DNA of 64,000 nucleotides from Alphaproteobacteria bacterium (GTDB lineage: Bacteria > Myxococcota_A > UBA796 > GCA-2862545), in contig JACKEP010000008.1 in the NCBI GenBank assembly GCA_020632915.1, positions 164,398-228,397 on the forward strand. The letters run 5' to 3'. A model generated the notes under the pieces. It did no database searches. It was not told the DNA's origin and worked only from the letters and a program-made list of their open reading frames with translations. The position numbers and the translations under genes are program-made. The first letter of the stretch is position 1; each line of letters opens with the position of its first letter. Of this stretch, positions 22,080-30,762 are shown one piece after another.

Positions 22080-23361
22080 CCGCTTCCTGGTGATCGGCGC
22101 CGGGCCCGTCGGGCTCGCGGTGGCCAAGGCGCTCGGCGAGGCCGGCATCCCCTACGTGCAGGCCGAGGCCACCGATCACGTCGGCGGCAACTGGGCCCAC
22201 GGGGTCTACGACACCGCGCACATCATCAGCTCCCGCCGCACCACCGAGTACGCCGACTGGCCGATGCCCGCGGACTACCCCGACTTCCCGAGCGCGGCGC
22301 AGATGCACGCCTACTACGAGGCCTACGCCGACGCCCACGGGCTGCGGGCCCACCTGCGCTTCGAGCTGCCGGTGGTCGCGGTCTCGCCGCGCGCCGACCA
22401 GCGCTACGACGTCACGTTCGGCGATGGCACCACCGAGGTGTTCAAGGGCGTGATGGTGTGCAACGGCCACCACTGGGCCCGGCGCTTCCCCGCGTGGGCG
22501 GAGGGCTTCACCGGCACGCTGCTGCACTCCAAGGACTACAAGCGTCCCGCGGAGCTCGCCGGACGGCGCGTGCTCGTGATCGGGGGGGGCAACTCGGGCT
22601 GCGACATCGTCAGCGAGGCCGCCCGGGTGGGGGCGTGCGCCGACTGGAGCCTGCGCCGCGGCTACTGGTTCCTCCCCAAGACCCTGTTCGGCACGCCGAC
22701 CGTGGAGCTGGTCAAGCCCTGGATGCCGATCGCGCTGCAGCGTCGCATCCTGGAGGGCCTGATCCGGGTGACGGTGGGGCGCTACGAGGACTACGGCCTG
22801 CCGGCGCCGGATCACCGCATCTTCGAGGCCCACCCCACCGTGTCCACCGAGGTGTTCCACTACCTCAAGCACGGCCGGATCACGCCCCGACCCGACGTCG
22901 ACCACGTCGACGGGCAGGAGGTCCACTTCGTCGACGGCAGCCACGCCACGTACGACGTGGTGGTGTGTGCGACGGGCTTCGACCTCGCCTTCCCGTTCCT
23001 GCCCCCGGGCACGGTGCCGGTCGACGACAAGGTGGCCGGCGTCATCGCCGGCATGCTGCTGCCCGAGCACCGTCACCTGTACGTGCTGGGCACCAGCCAG
23101 CCCCGCTACGGCCTCGGTCCGCTGGTCACGCCGATGGCCGAGGTGCTGGCGCGCTGGGTGCGGCTGCAGGACCGCATCGCGCCCACGCTGGGGTCGGTGC
23201 TGGTGGCGCTCGGCCAGCGTCCGCCGACCACCCACCTCGTCGACCCCCACGCAGCGCTCCAGCAGCTTGCGCGGGCCCGTCGGCTGGAGCCGCTGATCCG
23301 CTGGAAGGCGCGACGCATGGCCCCGGTGGCCCCTCGCCCGGATCCGGTCGCGACCCCCTGA
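22069..23361 (+). CDS. Flavin-containing monooxygenase (FMO-like)
   Basis: 430 residues. FAD motif GAGPVGLAVAKALG near the N-terminus, the FMO signature F-x-G-x-x-x-H-x-x-x-Y (FTGTLLHSKDY), the NADPH motif GGGNSGCDIVSEAA and a C-terminal ATG motif (VVVCATGFDLAFPF). This places it in the FMO/Baeyer-Villiger superfamily, using NADPH and O2 to oxygenate a small hydrophobic compound. The ATG at 22069 lies inside the end of the hydrolase gene. The substrate is unknown. Confidence 0.9.
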   Translation: MAADRFLVIGAGPVGLAVAKALGEAGIPYVQAEATDHVGGNWAHGVYDTAHIISSRRTTEYADWPMPADYPDFPSAAQMHAYYEAYADAHGLRAHLRFELPVVAVSPRADQRYDVTFGDGTTEVFKGVMVCNGHHWARRFPAWAEGFTGTLLHSKDYKRPAELAGRRVLVIGGGNSGCDIVSEAARVGACADWSLRRGYWFLPKTLFGTPTVELVKPWMPIALQRRILEGLIRVTVGRYEDYGLPAPDHRIFEAHPTVSTEVFHYLKHGRITPRPDVDHVDGQEVHFVDGSHATYDVVVCATGFDLAFPFLPPGTVPVDDKVAGVIAGMLLPEHRHLYVLGTSQPRYGLGPLVTPMAEVLARWVRLQDRIAPTLGSVLVALGQRPPTTHLVDPHAALQQLARARRLEPLIRWKARRMAPVAPRPDPVATP

Positions 23362-23424
23362 CGGCGCGGTTCCCGTTCCCGCCCGCTTGCGTCTACACTC
23401 CGCCCGTCCCTGGAGGTGGTGGTG

Positions 23425-26268
23425 GTGGGCACGATCGGTGCGCTCGTCGTGGCGTGGTGGACAGGTGTGGCCGTGGCCCAGGACGACACGCCGAGCACGG
23501 CGTGGACGCTCCCGAGCTTCGACATCGCCTTCCCGACGGGCTTTCGGTGGATGGTGGCCCCCGACCACGACGCCCCGGTGGTGGGCCTCGCGATGGCAGT
23601 CGACGTAGGCAGCGCAGGAGAGGACGAAGGGAGGTTCGGCCTCGCGCACCTGGTGGAGCACCTCTGGTTCCGCTCCCATGCCGAGGGGCGCCCCCCGACG
23701 TGGGACCTGCTCCAGGCGCTCGGCTGCGAGGTCAACGCGCTCACGTCGCGCGACGTGACCCGGTACCAGACGGCGTGTCCGGCGAACGTGCTGCCGTGGG
23801 TGATGCAGCTCGAGGGGCGCCGGCTGTCCGACCCGCTGGCGGGCGTCTCGGAGGAGGACTTCGCGCACGAGCTGCGCGTGGTGATCGCCGAGCGCGCGCT
23901 CTACGGCAGCGCTGCGGATCTGCAGGACCGGATCCTCACCGGCATCCACGGGGTGGGGCACCCCTACGGTCACCTCCCCGCGGGCACGCTGCACGACCTG
24001 GAGGCGCTGACGCTGGACGACGCCAAGGCGTTCGTGGCGGCGCACTACCGTCCCCAGGACGCCTCGTTCGTGGTGACCGGCGACGTCGACGGCACGTCGC
24101 TGTCGCGCCTGCTGTTCCGCGTGTTCGCGCCGACGACGTTCCACCCGGACCTGCAGGCCGGCGCTGCCCGCGAGCGCGAGGGGCCCGAGGCGCTCCGGGT
24201 GCCCGGTGGGACCACCTGGTACTGGCCCGACGATCCCGCGCGACCGGGCACGATGCTGCAGGCCGTCCCCCCGGTGGTGCGGCAGGTGCTGCCGTTCGAG
24301 GAGAGCCCGCCGCAGGACGAGCCGATCGTGCTGGATGCGGACGTGGAACACCCGTCGGTGCGCCTGGTGTGGACGCTGCCGCCGTTCGATCCGGACGCGG
24401 CACGCTTCGATGGTGCGGTGCTCGCGTTCGAGGCCGAGGACCTGCTCCGCAAGGCGGGGGAGCTCCACAGGATCGCGTGGGTCAGCTGTGACGTCGAGGC
24501 CTTGCGTCGCGAGGCGCTGCTCACCTGTCGCATGGCGACGGCGGGGGGTGTGCCGGGGGACGCGGCGCTGGAGGCGCTCCGTCGGGCGCCGGCGATCGAC
24601 CACGGCACAAGCGGTCTACACTGGTCGACGCACTGGGCCATGCAGTTCCTGCTCCTGTCGCTGGAGGGGGTCGCCGAGCCCGTGGGTGGGCGCCTCGAGG
24701 CGCTGCTCGACCACACCCACGCCGGGGTCACGCTGGGGATCGCGGCGGCCACCGAGCGGCGTCTGCGGGAGCGCGACCCGACCGCCGCGCGGGCCTACCT
24801 GCGCGAGCAGGCCACCTACACGCGCAGCTACGTGGTGCGCCTCGAGCCCGTCGACGTCGCGGTCGACGCCGAGACCGGGCGGAGCGCTGGCGAGGATCCG
24901 GGCCTGTCGGGGGCGGACGTCGCGCTGGCGTCGGAGCTGCCGGCGGGGTTCGATGCCACTCAGCACGGCGGGACGAGACTGCAGGTCGCGAGCCGGGTCC
25001 TGCCGAACGGCGTGCGCGTCGTGGCCGTGTCCACGGGGACGTACCCGGTGGTGGACGTCGCCGTGTACAGCGACCTCGGACCCGACGCGCTGGACGCGGG
25101 GGTCGTGGAGATCGCGGCGTCGATGGCCGCGCCCGTGCAGCGGTCGCCGCGGTCGCTGCTGCCTTACAGCCGCGTCGGCCTGCAGGACGGCGGGGCGGCG
25201 TGGTGGGTGCGCAGCGATGCCGGGTCGGCCGACGTGGCGATCGCCACGGTGCGCCAGATGCTGCAGGACGTGCCCAAGGCGGCCCCCCACGTCGCCGCGT
25301 GGGTGCAGCAGCAGCGTGCACGACGGCGACGGACGCCGTCGATCGGCACCCAGGCCACCCGCCTGGTTGCGAGCGCGTTGCCCTCCTGGCCTGCACGCCT
25401 GAGCGAGCTCCCCGATGCGCGCCTGGCCGAGCTGGCCCAGCTCAAGCCCGCCGAGCTCGTCGACGTGGCTCACACCGTCTGGGACCCGCACCACACCGTG
25501 GTGGTGGTGGCGGGTCGGCTGAACCCGGAGGCTACGGTGATGCGGGTGGCTGACGCCTTCGCCTCCTGGCACCCCAAGGCGCGTCCGCTGGCACCGAAGG
25601 CGCCGGTCACGGCGCAGGCAGCGCCGATCCTCGTCGGGGTGGACACGGGCCCCGGCGCGCTGGCGTCGGTCACGACGACCTGTGTGTCGCCGGCCACGGG
25701 TGCGGACGGGGCCGTCGCGGTGGAGCTGGTCGACGGCCTGCTGGACCGGGCCCAGTTCCGCGCCCTGCGCGCCGAGGCCGGGCTCGCGTACGCGCCCCGG
25801 GCGTGGTCGGAGCGTCGCGGCGACGTGGCGCGGTACACGCTCCAGGCGGTCGTGCCGGCCGATGAAGTGGGGACGGCGCTGACGTTCCAGCGCGCGCTGC
25901 TGCAGCAGGTGGCCGAGCGGGGGTTCCTGCCCGAGGACGTGCTGGATGCCCGCCGGGTGTGGCTGCTGTCGTCCCCGCTGCGGCGGTCGGCGCCCGCGCG
26001 CCTTCGGGGGGATCTGGCCGGTCCGTTGCTCGACGGCGTCGACGTGGAGGCGTGGCGCGCCGGCGACCCGCTCGTCGCGGACATCGACGCCGAGCGCCTG
26101 CGCGCGCTGATGGCGGGGTGTGCCACCGAGATGGCCGCGCAGGTGTGGGGCGACCTCGACGTGGTGGCCGCGCCGGCCCAGGCCGCATTCCCCGGGCGCT
26201 ACGTGGCGCCGCGCGAACCCGACGACGACAGGCGATCCGGGACGAAGGGCGGCGGATCGGGGGATTGA
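23425..26268 (+). CDS. Exported M16-family metallopeptidase
   Basis: About 947 residues. The zinc motif HLVEH (HxxEH) near residue 75 marks an M16 (insulinase/PqqL-type) peptidase; a downstream Glu in VVIAERALYG would complete the site. The second half (from about 510, LPNGVRVVAVSTG) is a second M16 repeat without the HxxEH motif, as usual. The N-terminus (IGALVVAWWTGVAVAQ) is a signal peptide, so it acts in the periplasm. The start is ambiguous: GTG codons at 23416, 23419, 23422 and 23425 run in frame; 23425 lies 8 bases behind GGAGG. TACACT at about 23393 could be its -10 element. Confidence 0.9.
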   Translation: MGTIGALVVAWWTGVAVAQDDTPSTAWTLPSFDIAFPTGFRWMVAPDHDAPVVGLAMAVDVGSAGEDEGRFGLAHLVEHLWFRSHAEGRPPTWDLLQALGCEVNALTSRDVTRYQTACPANVLPWVMQLEGRRLSDPLAGVSEEDFAHELRVVIAERALYGSAADLQDRILTGIHGVGHPYGHLPAGTLHDLEALTLDDAKAFVAAHYRPQDASFVVTGDVDGTSLSRLLFRVFAPTTFHPDLQAGAAREREGPEALRVPGGTTWYWPDDPARPGTMLQAVPPVVRQVLPFEESPPQDEPIVLDADVEHPSVRLVWTLPPFDPDAARFDGAVLAFEAEDLLRKAGELHRIAWVSCDVEALRREALLTCRMATAGGVPGDAALEALRRAPAIDHGTSGLHWSTHWAMQFLLLSLEGVAEPVGGRLEALLDHTHAGVTLGIAAATERRLRERDPTAARAYLREQATYTRSYVVRLEPVDVAVDAETGRSAGEDPGLSGADVALASELPAGFDATQHGGTRLQVASRVLPNGVRVVAVSTGTYPVVDVAVYSDLGPDALDAGVVEIAASMAAPVQRSPRSLLPYSRVGLQDGGAAWWVRSDAGSADVAIATVRQMLQDVPKAAPHVAAWVQQQRARRRRTPSIGTQATRLVASALPSWPARLSELPDARLAELAQLKPAELVDVAHTVWDPHHTVVVVAGRLNPEATVMRVADAFASWHPKARPLAPKAPVTAQAAPILVGVDTGPGALASVTTTCVSPATGADGAVAVELVDGLLDRAQFRALRAEAGLAYAPRAWSERRGDVARYTLQAVVPADEVGTALTFQRALLQQVAERGFLPEDVLDARRVWLLSSPLRRSAPARLRGDLAGPLLDGVDVEAWRAGDPLVADIDAERLRALMAGCATEMAAQVWGDLDVVAAPAQAAFPGRYVAPREPDDDRRSGTKGGGSGD

Positions 26269-26317
26269 CTGGGGTCGGGTGGTTCACTCACTGTGCGCGA
26301 ACTCCTTTGGGGGTCTG

Positions 26318-27025
26318 ATGCGGCTGTGGCTGTGGGTGCTGGCAGTGGTGTGCAGTGGGGTGTCGTTCGCCGGAGAGGCGGCGCCGGCGAAGACGCCGTC
26401 CGAGACCTACCTGGCGTCGTTCCTGCGGCCGCGGGAGCTCGTCGAGCTGCCCACGATCCGGCGCGACGCCGGACTGTTCGCGCAGAAGACCTGGGTGGTG
26501 CCGGTTCAGGGGCTCCAGGGGGAGCGCATCCCGTGGCCGGCGTTCTACGAGATGACCGGCCGCAGGGACCTCGCGTCCAGGTTCCGGGCTCGTCGGACCG
26601 GTCTGTGGGCGACCTTCGGTGTGGGCGTGGGCCTGCTGGCCGGCGGCGCGCTCGACGCGGCGGTCGGCGGGACCGTGGGCACGCCGACGGGGTGCTACAC
26701 GATCAGTGACATCACCGCACGTCTCGCCTGCCTCGCGACCGACGACGGGTCCAGCTCGGTGGGCGCGGTTCGTACCCCGTACGAGGGGTACGTCATGCTC
26801 GGTGTGGGCGCGGTGCTCACGGTCGTGGCCGTCGCGGTCCCGCTGCACAAGCTCCGGGCGCACGAGGTGCGCGCGCTCATGCTCGACTACGACCGGCGGC
26901 TGCGCGGCGAGCTCGGCGTCGACCCGGAGGACCTCGGGGCCTCGACGGGGGGCACACCGGCGTACTTCACCTTCGCGCCGTGGGTGGGCCCGACGCCCGG
27001 CGCGGCGGTCGGCGTGACCTGGTAG
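26318..27025 (+). CDS. Exported membrane protein of unknown function
   Basis: 235 residues from ATG 26318. Signal peptide MRLWLWVLAVVCSGVSFAG. Two later hydrophobic segments (GVGVGLLAGGALDAAVGG, and VMLGVGAVLTVVAVAVPL) flank a loop with two cysteines (TGCYTIS and LACLATD). The C-terminus ends in alternating hydrophobics (YFTFAPWVG, then GAAVGVTW) with a terminal Trp, as in envelope proteins of this window. It follows the M16 peptidase by 49 bases in the same direction and may be co-transcribed. Confidence 0.7.
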   Translation: MRLWLWVLAVVCSGVSFAGEAAPAKTPSETYLASFLRPRELVELPTIRRDAGLFAQKTWVVPVQGLQGERIPWPAFYEMTGRRDLASRFRARRTGLWATFGVGVGLLAGGALDAAVGGTVGTPTGCYTISDITARLACLATDDGSSSVGAVRTPYEGYVMLGVGAVLTVVAVAVPLHKLRAHEVRALMLDYDRRLRGELGVDPEDLGASTGGTPAYFTFAPWVGPTPGAAVGVTW

Positions 27026-27040
27026 CGCGGACGCGCGGCG

Positions 27041-27724
27041 TCAGCGGCCCAGCGCCGCGTCCATCCATGCCAGCACGGGGGACGCGGACTGGAAGGCCCG
27101 CACGACGTGATCGACCACCGCTGGGCTGCCCAGGTCGGCGCCCAGCGAGAGCGGCAGCACCACGTGGAAGCCCTTGCGGCGAAGCAGGTCGGCCCGCGGG
27201 TGGTCGACCGGGAACGGCTTGGGGGGACGGGCGAGCTGCTCGCCGCCGACCGTCCATCCGCCGGCCTCCAGCGCCCCCACGAGGTGGCCCAGGCGTTCGC
27301 CCTCCGGGCTCGCGACGGCGTCGCGCCAGGCCTGGAGCTCGGGCTTGTCGAACATCCAGCGGCCGCCGCCCACACGCAGCGACCGATCCGCTTCGAGGCC
27401 CACGTAGTAGGCCGAGCCCGCCTTTCGGGCCGCACCCGTCCAGAACAGGAACGCGAGGTGGGTCTTGTAGGGCGTCTTGTCGGCGCTGAACCGCGTGTCG
27501 CGCTGGATGCGCCAGATCGAGCCGTTCACCTTGGCCTCGGCCTGACCGGGTGGATCGAGGCGGGCGACCTGGGGCGCGAGCGCGTCGACGAAGGCGATGG
27601 CGGGCTGGAGCCAGCAGGCCTCGTAGCGATCCTTGTGGGCGTTGAACCAGTCGCGATCGTTGTGGTCGGCCAGATCGTCGAGGTAGTCGAACGTCGCGTC
27701 GCCGAAGCCGGGAAAGGGCGCCAT
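27041..27724 (-). CDS. TIGR02453/DUF2461 family protein
   Basis: 227 residues. Characteristic motifs are FLDDL-like FDYLDDLADHNDRDWFNAHK, RIQRDTRFSADKTPYKTHL and YYVGLEADRSLRVGGG, which define the DUF2461 family. Function is not established. Soluble, no signal peptide. The start at 27724 gives the family's usual N-terminus. It converges with the membrane protein gene, 15 bases apart. Confidence 0.9.
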   Translation of the reverse strand: MAPFPGFGDATFDYLDDLADHNDRDWFNAHKDRYEACWLQPAIAFVDALAPQVARLDPPGQAEAKVNGSIWRIQRDTRFSADKTPYKTHLAFLFWTGAARKAGSAYYVGLEADRSLRVGGGRWMFDKPELQAWRDAVASPEGERLGHLVGALEAGGWTVGGEQLARPPKPFPVDHPRADLLRRKGFHVVLPLSLGADLGSPAVVDHVVRAFQSASPVLAWMDAALGR

Positions 27725-27797
27725 CGGGCCTCCAGGGTGACGGCAGCCTACGCGATGGCGGGCTGGCGTCCCAGGAAGCCGCGGGCCGTTGCTGCCA

Positions 27798-27812
27798 CCT
27801 GCTGTCAGCAGG
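27798..27812 (-). terminator. Short hairpin after the 27817 lipoprotein gene
   Basis: CCTGCTG and CAGCAGG around a single T form a perfect palindrome 4 bases past the minus-strand stop codon. No U tract. Confidence 0.4.
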
Positions 27813-27816
27813 CCGA

Positions 27817-28323
27817 TCAGCGCTCCCGCGAGAGCATGCCCACCTTCCACGCGTTGTAGCCGTGGTTGTGCAGGTGCACGCCGAGCGGTGCGCCGGTCGG
27901 CAGGTCGTCCGGGAGCACGACGTCGACGTCGTAGGCCGCAGCGGCGCCGGGGATGTCGACGGTGCGCTCCCACACGACGCGGTCGCCCACCAGCAGGGCC
28001 ACGTGCCCCTGCGCGGGCGACGCGGCGTCGAGGTCGGCGTGCCACACGGCCCCCACGAGGCGATCGCCGGGCTGCAGGTCGGCGACGTCGGCCTGCACCA
28101 CGTACAGGTAGGGGCACGCGCCGGTCTGCACCTCCAGCGCGCCGTCCTCCTCGCCCCACGTCGACGTCGGACACCAGTCGACGGGGGGACGGTGGCTGGC
28201 GAGGGGATCGTCGTCGCGATCGACCGGGACCCACGCAGCCGGGTCGATCACGTCGACGACGTCGGGCTCGACGGGCCCGCAGGCCGTCAGCCCCACCGCC
28301 AGCGCCAGCCACCGCGGGGTCAT
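27817..28323 (-). CDS. Predicted lipoprotein next to copper monooxygenase
   Basis: 168 residues from ATG 28323. MTPRWLALAVGLTACG has a lipobox (L-T-A-C, Cys15). Two cysteines (VDWCPTS, TGACPYL) could form a disulphide, and the mature part is beta-rich (GDRLVGAVWHADLD, VALLVGDRVVWERTV) with a histidine-rich end (GVHLHNHGYNAW). The His pattern and position suggest a jelly-roll or copper-related accessory. Its ATG shares one base with the stop of the monooxygenase gene (TGATG), so the two are translationally coupled. Confidence 0.75.
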   Translation of the reverse strand: MTPRWLALAVGLTACGPVEPDVVDVIDPAAWVPVDRDDDPLASHRPPVDWCPTSTWGEEDGALEVQTGACPYLYVVQADVADLQPGDRLVGAVWHADLDAASPAQGHVALLVGDRVVWERTVDIPGAAAAYDVDVVLPDDLPTGAPLGVHLHNHGYNAWKVGMLSRER

Positions 28324-29729
28324 CAGGGTGCCGTCACGTACAAGACGCCCAGGCACATCTCGTCGGTGGTGCCTTCGCCCCATTCCACGTCCTTGGTGGG
28401 CAGGGCCTGGCCGTCGACGATCGGCTGGTTCTCGGCGGAGTTGTCCCACGTGCAGCGCATGTGGATCGTGTCGTCCGGACCCACGGTGACCGGCTCGGTG
28501 AGCTGGTAGCCGCCCTGCCAGCCGAAGTCCCAGTCGGGGATGTCGAGCAGGCAGGTGTTCGAGCCGTCGCCGTGCTGGATGTCGATGAACCCGCTGGTGC
28601 CGAGCTGGTGCATGTGGTGGCCGACGTTGTGCACGAGGAACGTGGCGTCCTCGGGCAGGCCGAGGCTGCGCCGCGCCGCGCTGATCATCAGGTCGCCCGG
28701 GCCCGAGCTCGTCTCGTGCATCACGTAGGACTCGCCTGCGGGGATGGTCATCGCGCCGCCGAGGAGCTCCAGCCCGGTGATCCAGCCCGGGTTGGTGAAC
28801 GGCAGCACCCACGCGGGGCTCTCGACCGTGTCGGCGACCATCACCTCGATGCTGGACTGGTCGGCGACGGGGCTCGCCGACAGCGTGTTGTAGTGGAACT
28901 GGGCGATCAGGATGTCGCCGGGCTCCATCTTCAGGCCGGTGCCCTCCGGGAAGGGGACGGCTGCGGCGCCGGGCACCCACGACCCCACCCAGCGCATGCC
29001 GCCGGCGAGCGAGCCGCCGTCGCTGGACAGGCCCCCGTTCTGCAGGAGGTCGGTGATGCGGTCCATGTCGATCGTGCCGGCCGACGACGTGCCCTGGGGC
29101 CCCCCGAAGCAGGTGTAGCCGGGACCGGGGTCGGCGGCGTCGGCGGCGGCGTAGGACGCGGCCTGCGCGGCGCTGGCGGCGAACAGGATCGTGTGGTGCA
29201 CCATCTGGCGCTGGTCGGGCTCCACGCGCACGCCGGTGATGTAGGCGGTGTGGTCCATCGGCCAGGGGATGATCTGGCAGCGGTAGTCGTCGGGCTCGAT
29301 GGTGGGCGTGTAGGCCTCGGGCAGCTTGAGCGTCAGGTCGGCGACGAACGGGTCGTCGACGGCGACGGCTGCGGGCCCGTCGTCGGTGGGCGTGCCCTCG
29401 GCGAGGCCGTCGTCGAGCCACGACAGCAGCAGCGCCTTGTCGTCGTCGGACAGGTCGTAGTCGTTGGTGTAGGTGTTGCAGTCGTGGGTGGGCATCCACG
29501 GCGGCATCGTGCCGTTGGCGATCGCGGCGCGCACCGGGGCGGCGAACTGCTTGACCTCCTCGTAGGTGGTCAGCGGGAACGGCGCGATGTCACCGGACTG
29601 GTGGCAGGTGGCGCACTTGCTGTCCAGGACCGCCTTGGCGTCCTGGTGGTAGGTCACGGTGGTCGGGGCCGCGCCCTCGCAGGCGACGAGCGCCAGCAGG
29701 GTCAGGGGCAGCAGGGGACGGACGGACAT
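28323..29729 (-). CDS. Lipoprotein fusion: cytochrome c plus copper type II monooxygenase-like domain
   Basis: 468 residues. Lipobox VACEG, with Cys17 lipidated. A single heme-binding CATCH motif (Cys39-Cys42-His43) sits in a short cytochrome c domain. The rest resembles the PHM/DBH copper monooxygenases: MVHHTILFAAS (first His pair), AQFHYNTL, GHHMHQLG (second copper site) and TIHMRCTWDNS containing the Met ligand region. Such enzymes hydroxylate substrates with O2; here the fused heme may supply electrons in place of ascorbate (inference). It is exported and membrane-anchored, with an accessory lipoprotein downstream. Confidence 0.85.
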   Translation of the reverse strand: MSVRPLLPLTLLALVACEGAAPTTVTYHQDAKAVLDSKCATCHQSGDIAPFPLTTYEEVKQFAAPVRAAIANGTMPPWMPTHDCNTYTNDYDLSDDDKALLLSWLDDGLAEGTPTDDGPAAVAVDDPFVADLTLKLPEAYTPTIEPDDYRCQIIPWPMDHTAYITGVRVEPDQRQMVHHTILFAASAAQAASYAAADAADPGPGYTCFGGPQGTSSAGTIDMDRITDLLQNGGLSSDGGSLAGGMRWVGSWVPGAAAVPFPEGTGLKMEPGDILIAQFHYNTLSASPVADQSSIEVMVADTVESPAWVLPFTNPGWITGLELLGGAMTIPAGESYVMHETSSGPGDLMISAARRSLGLPEDATFLVHNVGHHMHQLGTSGFIDIQHGDGSNTCLLDIPDWDFGWQGGYQLTEPVTVGPDDTIHMRCTWDNSAENQPIVDGQALPTKDVEWGEGTTDEMCLGVLYVTAP

Positions 29730-29774
29730 GCAGGCCTCCAGGGAGCTGCGTCCATCCTGACCCCGGGGTGTGGA

Positions 29775-29790
29775 GCACCTGTGGAGGTGC
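29775..29790 (-). terminator. Hairpin downstream of the CoA-binding protein gene
   Basis: GCACCT (29775-29780) and AGGTGC (29785-29790) pair around a 4-nt loop, 27 bases past the stop of the 29818 gene on the minus strand. Confidence 0.35.
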
Positions 29791-29817
29791 CCGCGGTGAC
29801 CACGGATCCGGGGACGG

Positions 29818-30249
29818 TCACCGGCGGGCGGCGAGGGCCCGGTGGTCGGCGAGCGTGCACCGGTCCTGGATCACGCGCAGGCCCGCGGCCCTGAGCCGCT
29901 CGGCGACGGCGTCGTGGCGGATGCCCAGCTGGAACCACACGGCCTGCGGCGGTGGATCGAGCGCCAGCAGCTCGGCCTCGTGGCCGGGGAGCTGGTCGGG
30001 TCGGCGGAAGACGTCGACGAGATCGATCGGCCCTGGAACGTCGGCGAGCGTGGCGCGGAACGGCTCGCCCCACGCGGTCTCGCCCACGAGCGTCGGGTTG
30101 ACCGGCAGGATGCGGTAGCCCTGCGCGTGCAGGTAGTCGGGCACGTAGCAGGCGGGTCGGAAGCCCTGCACGTGGGCGCCGAGCACGGCGATGGTGCGCA
30201 CGCTGGCGAACAGGTCGGCGACGTCGGACAGCGCGGTGGGATCGGGCAT
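29818..30249 (-). CDS. CoA-binding domain protein (YccU-like)
   Basis: 143 residues, the whole protein being one Rossmann-type CoA-binding domain: TIAVLGAHVQGFRPACYVPDYLHAQGYRI-like start (seen as IAVLGAH, then RPACYVPDYL), VNPTLVGETAWGEP, DLVDVFRRPDQL and AVWFQLGIRHD. Small stand-alone members are of unknown physiological role and resemble the N-terminal domain of succinyl-CoA synthetase alpha. It lies 30 bases downstream of dtd in the same direction, probably in one operon with dtd and gatB. Confidence 0.9.
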   Translation of the reverse strand: MPDPTALSDVADLFASVRTIAVLGAHVQGFRPACYVPDYLHAQGYRILPVNPTLVGETAWGEPFRATLADVPGPIDLVDVFRRPDQLPGHEAELLALDPPPQAVWFQLGIRHDAVAERLRAAGLRVIQDRCTLADHRALAARR

Positions 30250-30279
30250 GGAGACCTCCGGGGACGCCGGACGGCGCGC

Positions 30280-30720
30280 TCAGGGCGTGTCGAGGACGAG
30301 GGTGACGGGGCCGTCGTTGACCAGCGCGACGTCCATGTGGGCGCCGAACACGCCACGGCCGACGGGGACGCCCATCGCCTCCAGCGCCTCGCAGAACCGC
30401 ACGTAGAGGGGCTCGGCCACCTCGGGCGGCGCCGCGCCCACGAAGCTCGGACGGCGGCCCTTGCGGCAGTCGCCGTACAGCGTGAACTGGGACACGACGA
30501 GCACGCCACCGCCGGTGTCGGCGACGGATCGGTCCATGCGGCCGGCGTCGTCGGGGAAGATGCGGAGCTGGGCCACCTTGGGGGCGAGCCAGGCGATCTG
30601 GTCGGGACCGTCACCGGGGGCGACGCCGAGGAGCACGAGCAGGCCCCCGTCGATGGCGCCGGTGACGACGCCGTCGACCGTGACGCTCGCCTGCCGGACC
30701 CGTTGGATCACCGCGCGCAT
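30280..30720 (-). CDS. dtd: D-aminoacyl-tRNA deacylase
   Basis: 146 residues, the family's normal length. It hydrolyses D-amino acids from tRNA. Both signature motifs are intact: SQFTLYGDCRKGRRPSF with the catalytic SQFT, and the C-terminal NDGPVTLVLDTP (NxGPVT cross-subunit motif). The start MRAVIQRV is canonical. It sits with gatB and divergent hisS, so this is a translation-quality neighbourhood. Confidence 0.97.
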   Translation of the reverse strand: MRAVIQRVRQASVTVDGVVTGAIDGGLLVLLGVAPGDGPDQIAWLAPKVAQLRIFPDDAGRMDRSVADTGGGVLVVSQFTLYGDCRKGRRPSFVGAAPPEVAEPLYVRFCEALEAMGVPVGRGVFGAHMDVALVNDGPVTLVLDTP

Positions 30721-30762
30721 GCACCCTCCGTGGACGGGCGGTAGCGCGGACGCGGGGCCGTG

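Noticed and set aside
27021..27036. GCGCG-GA-CGCGC as a terminator between convergent genes
   Set aside because: The loop would be only 2 bases and such words are common by chance at this GC content.
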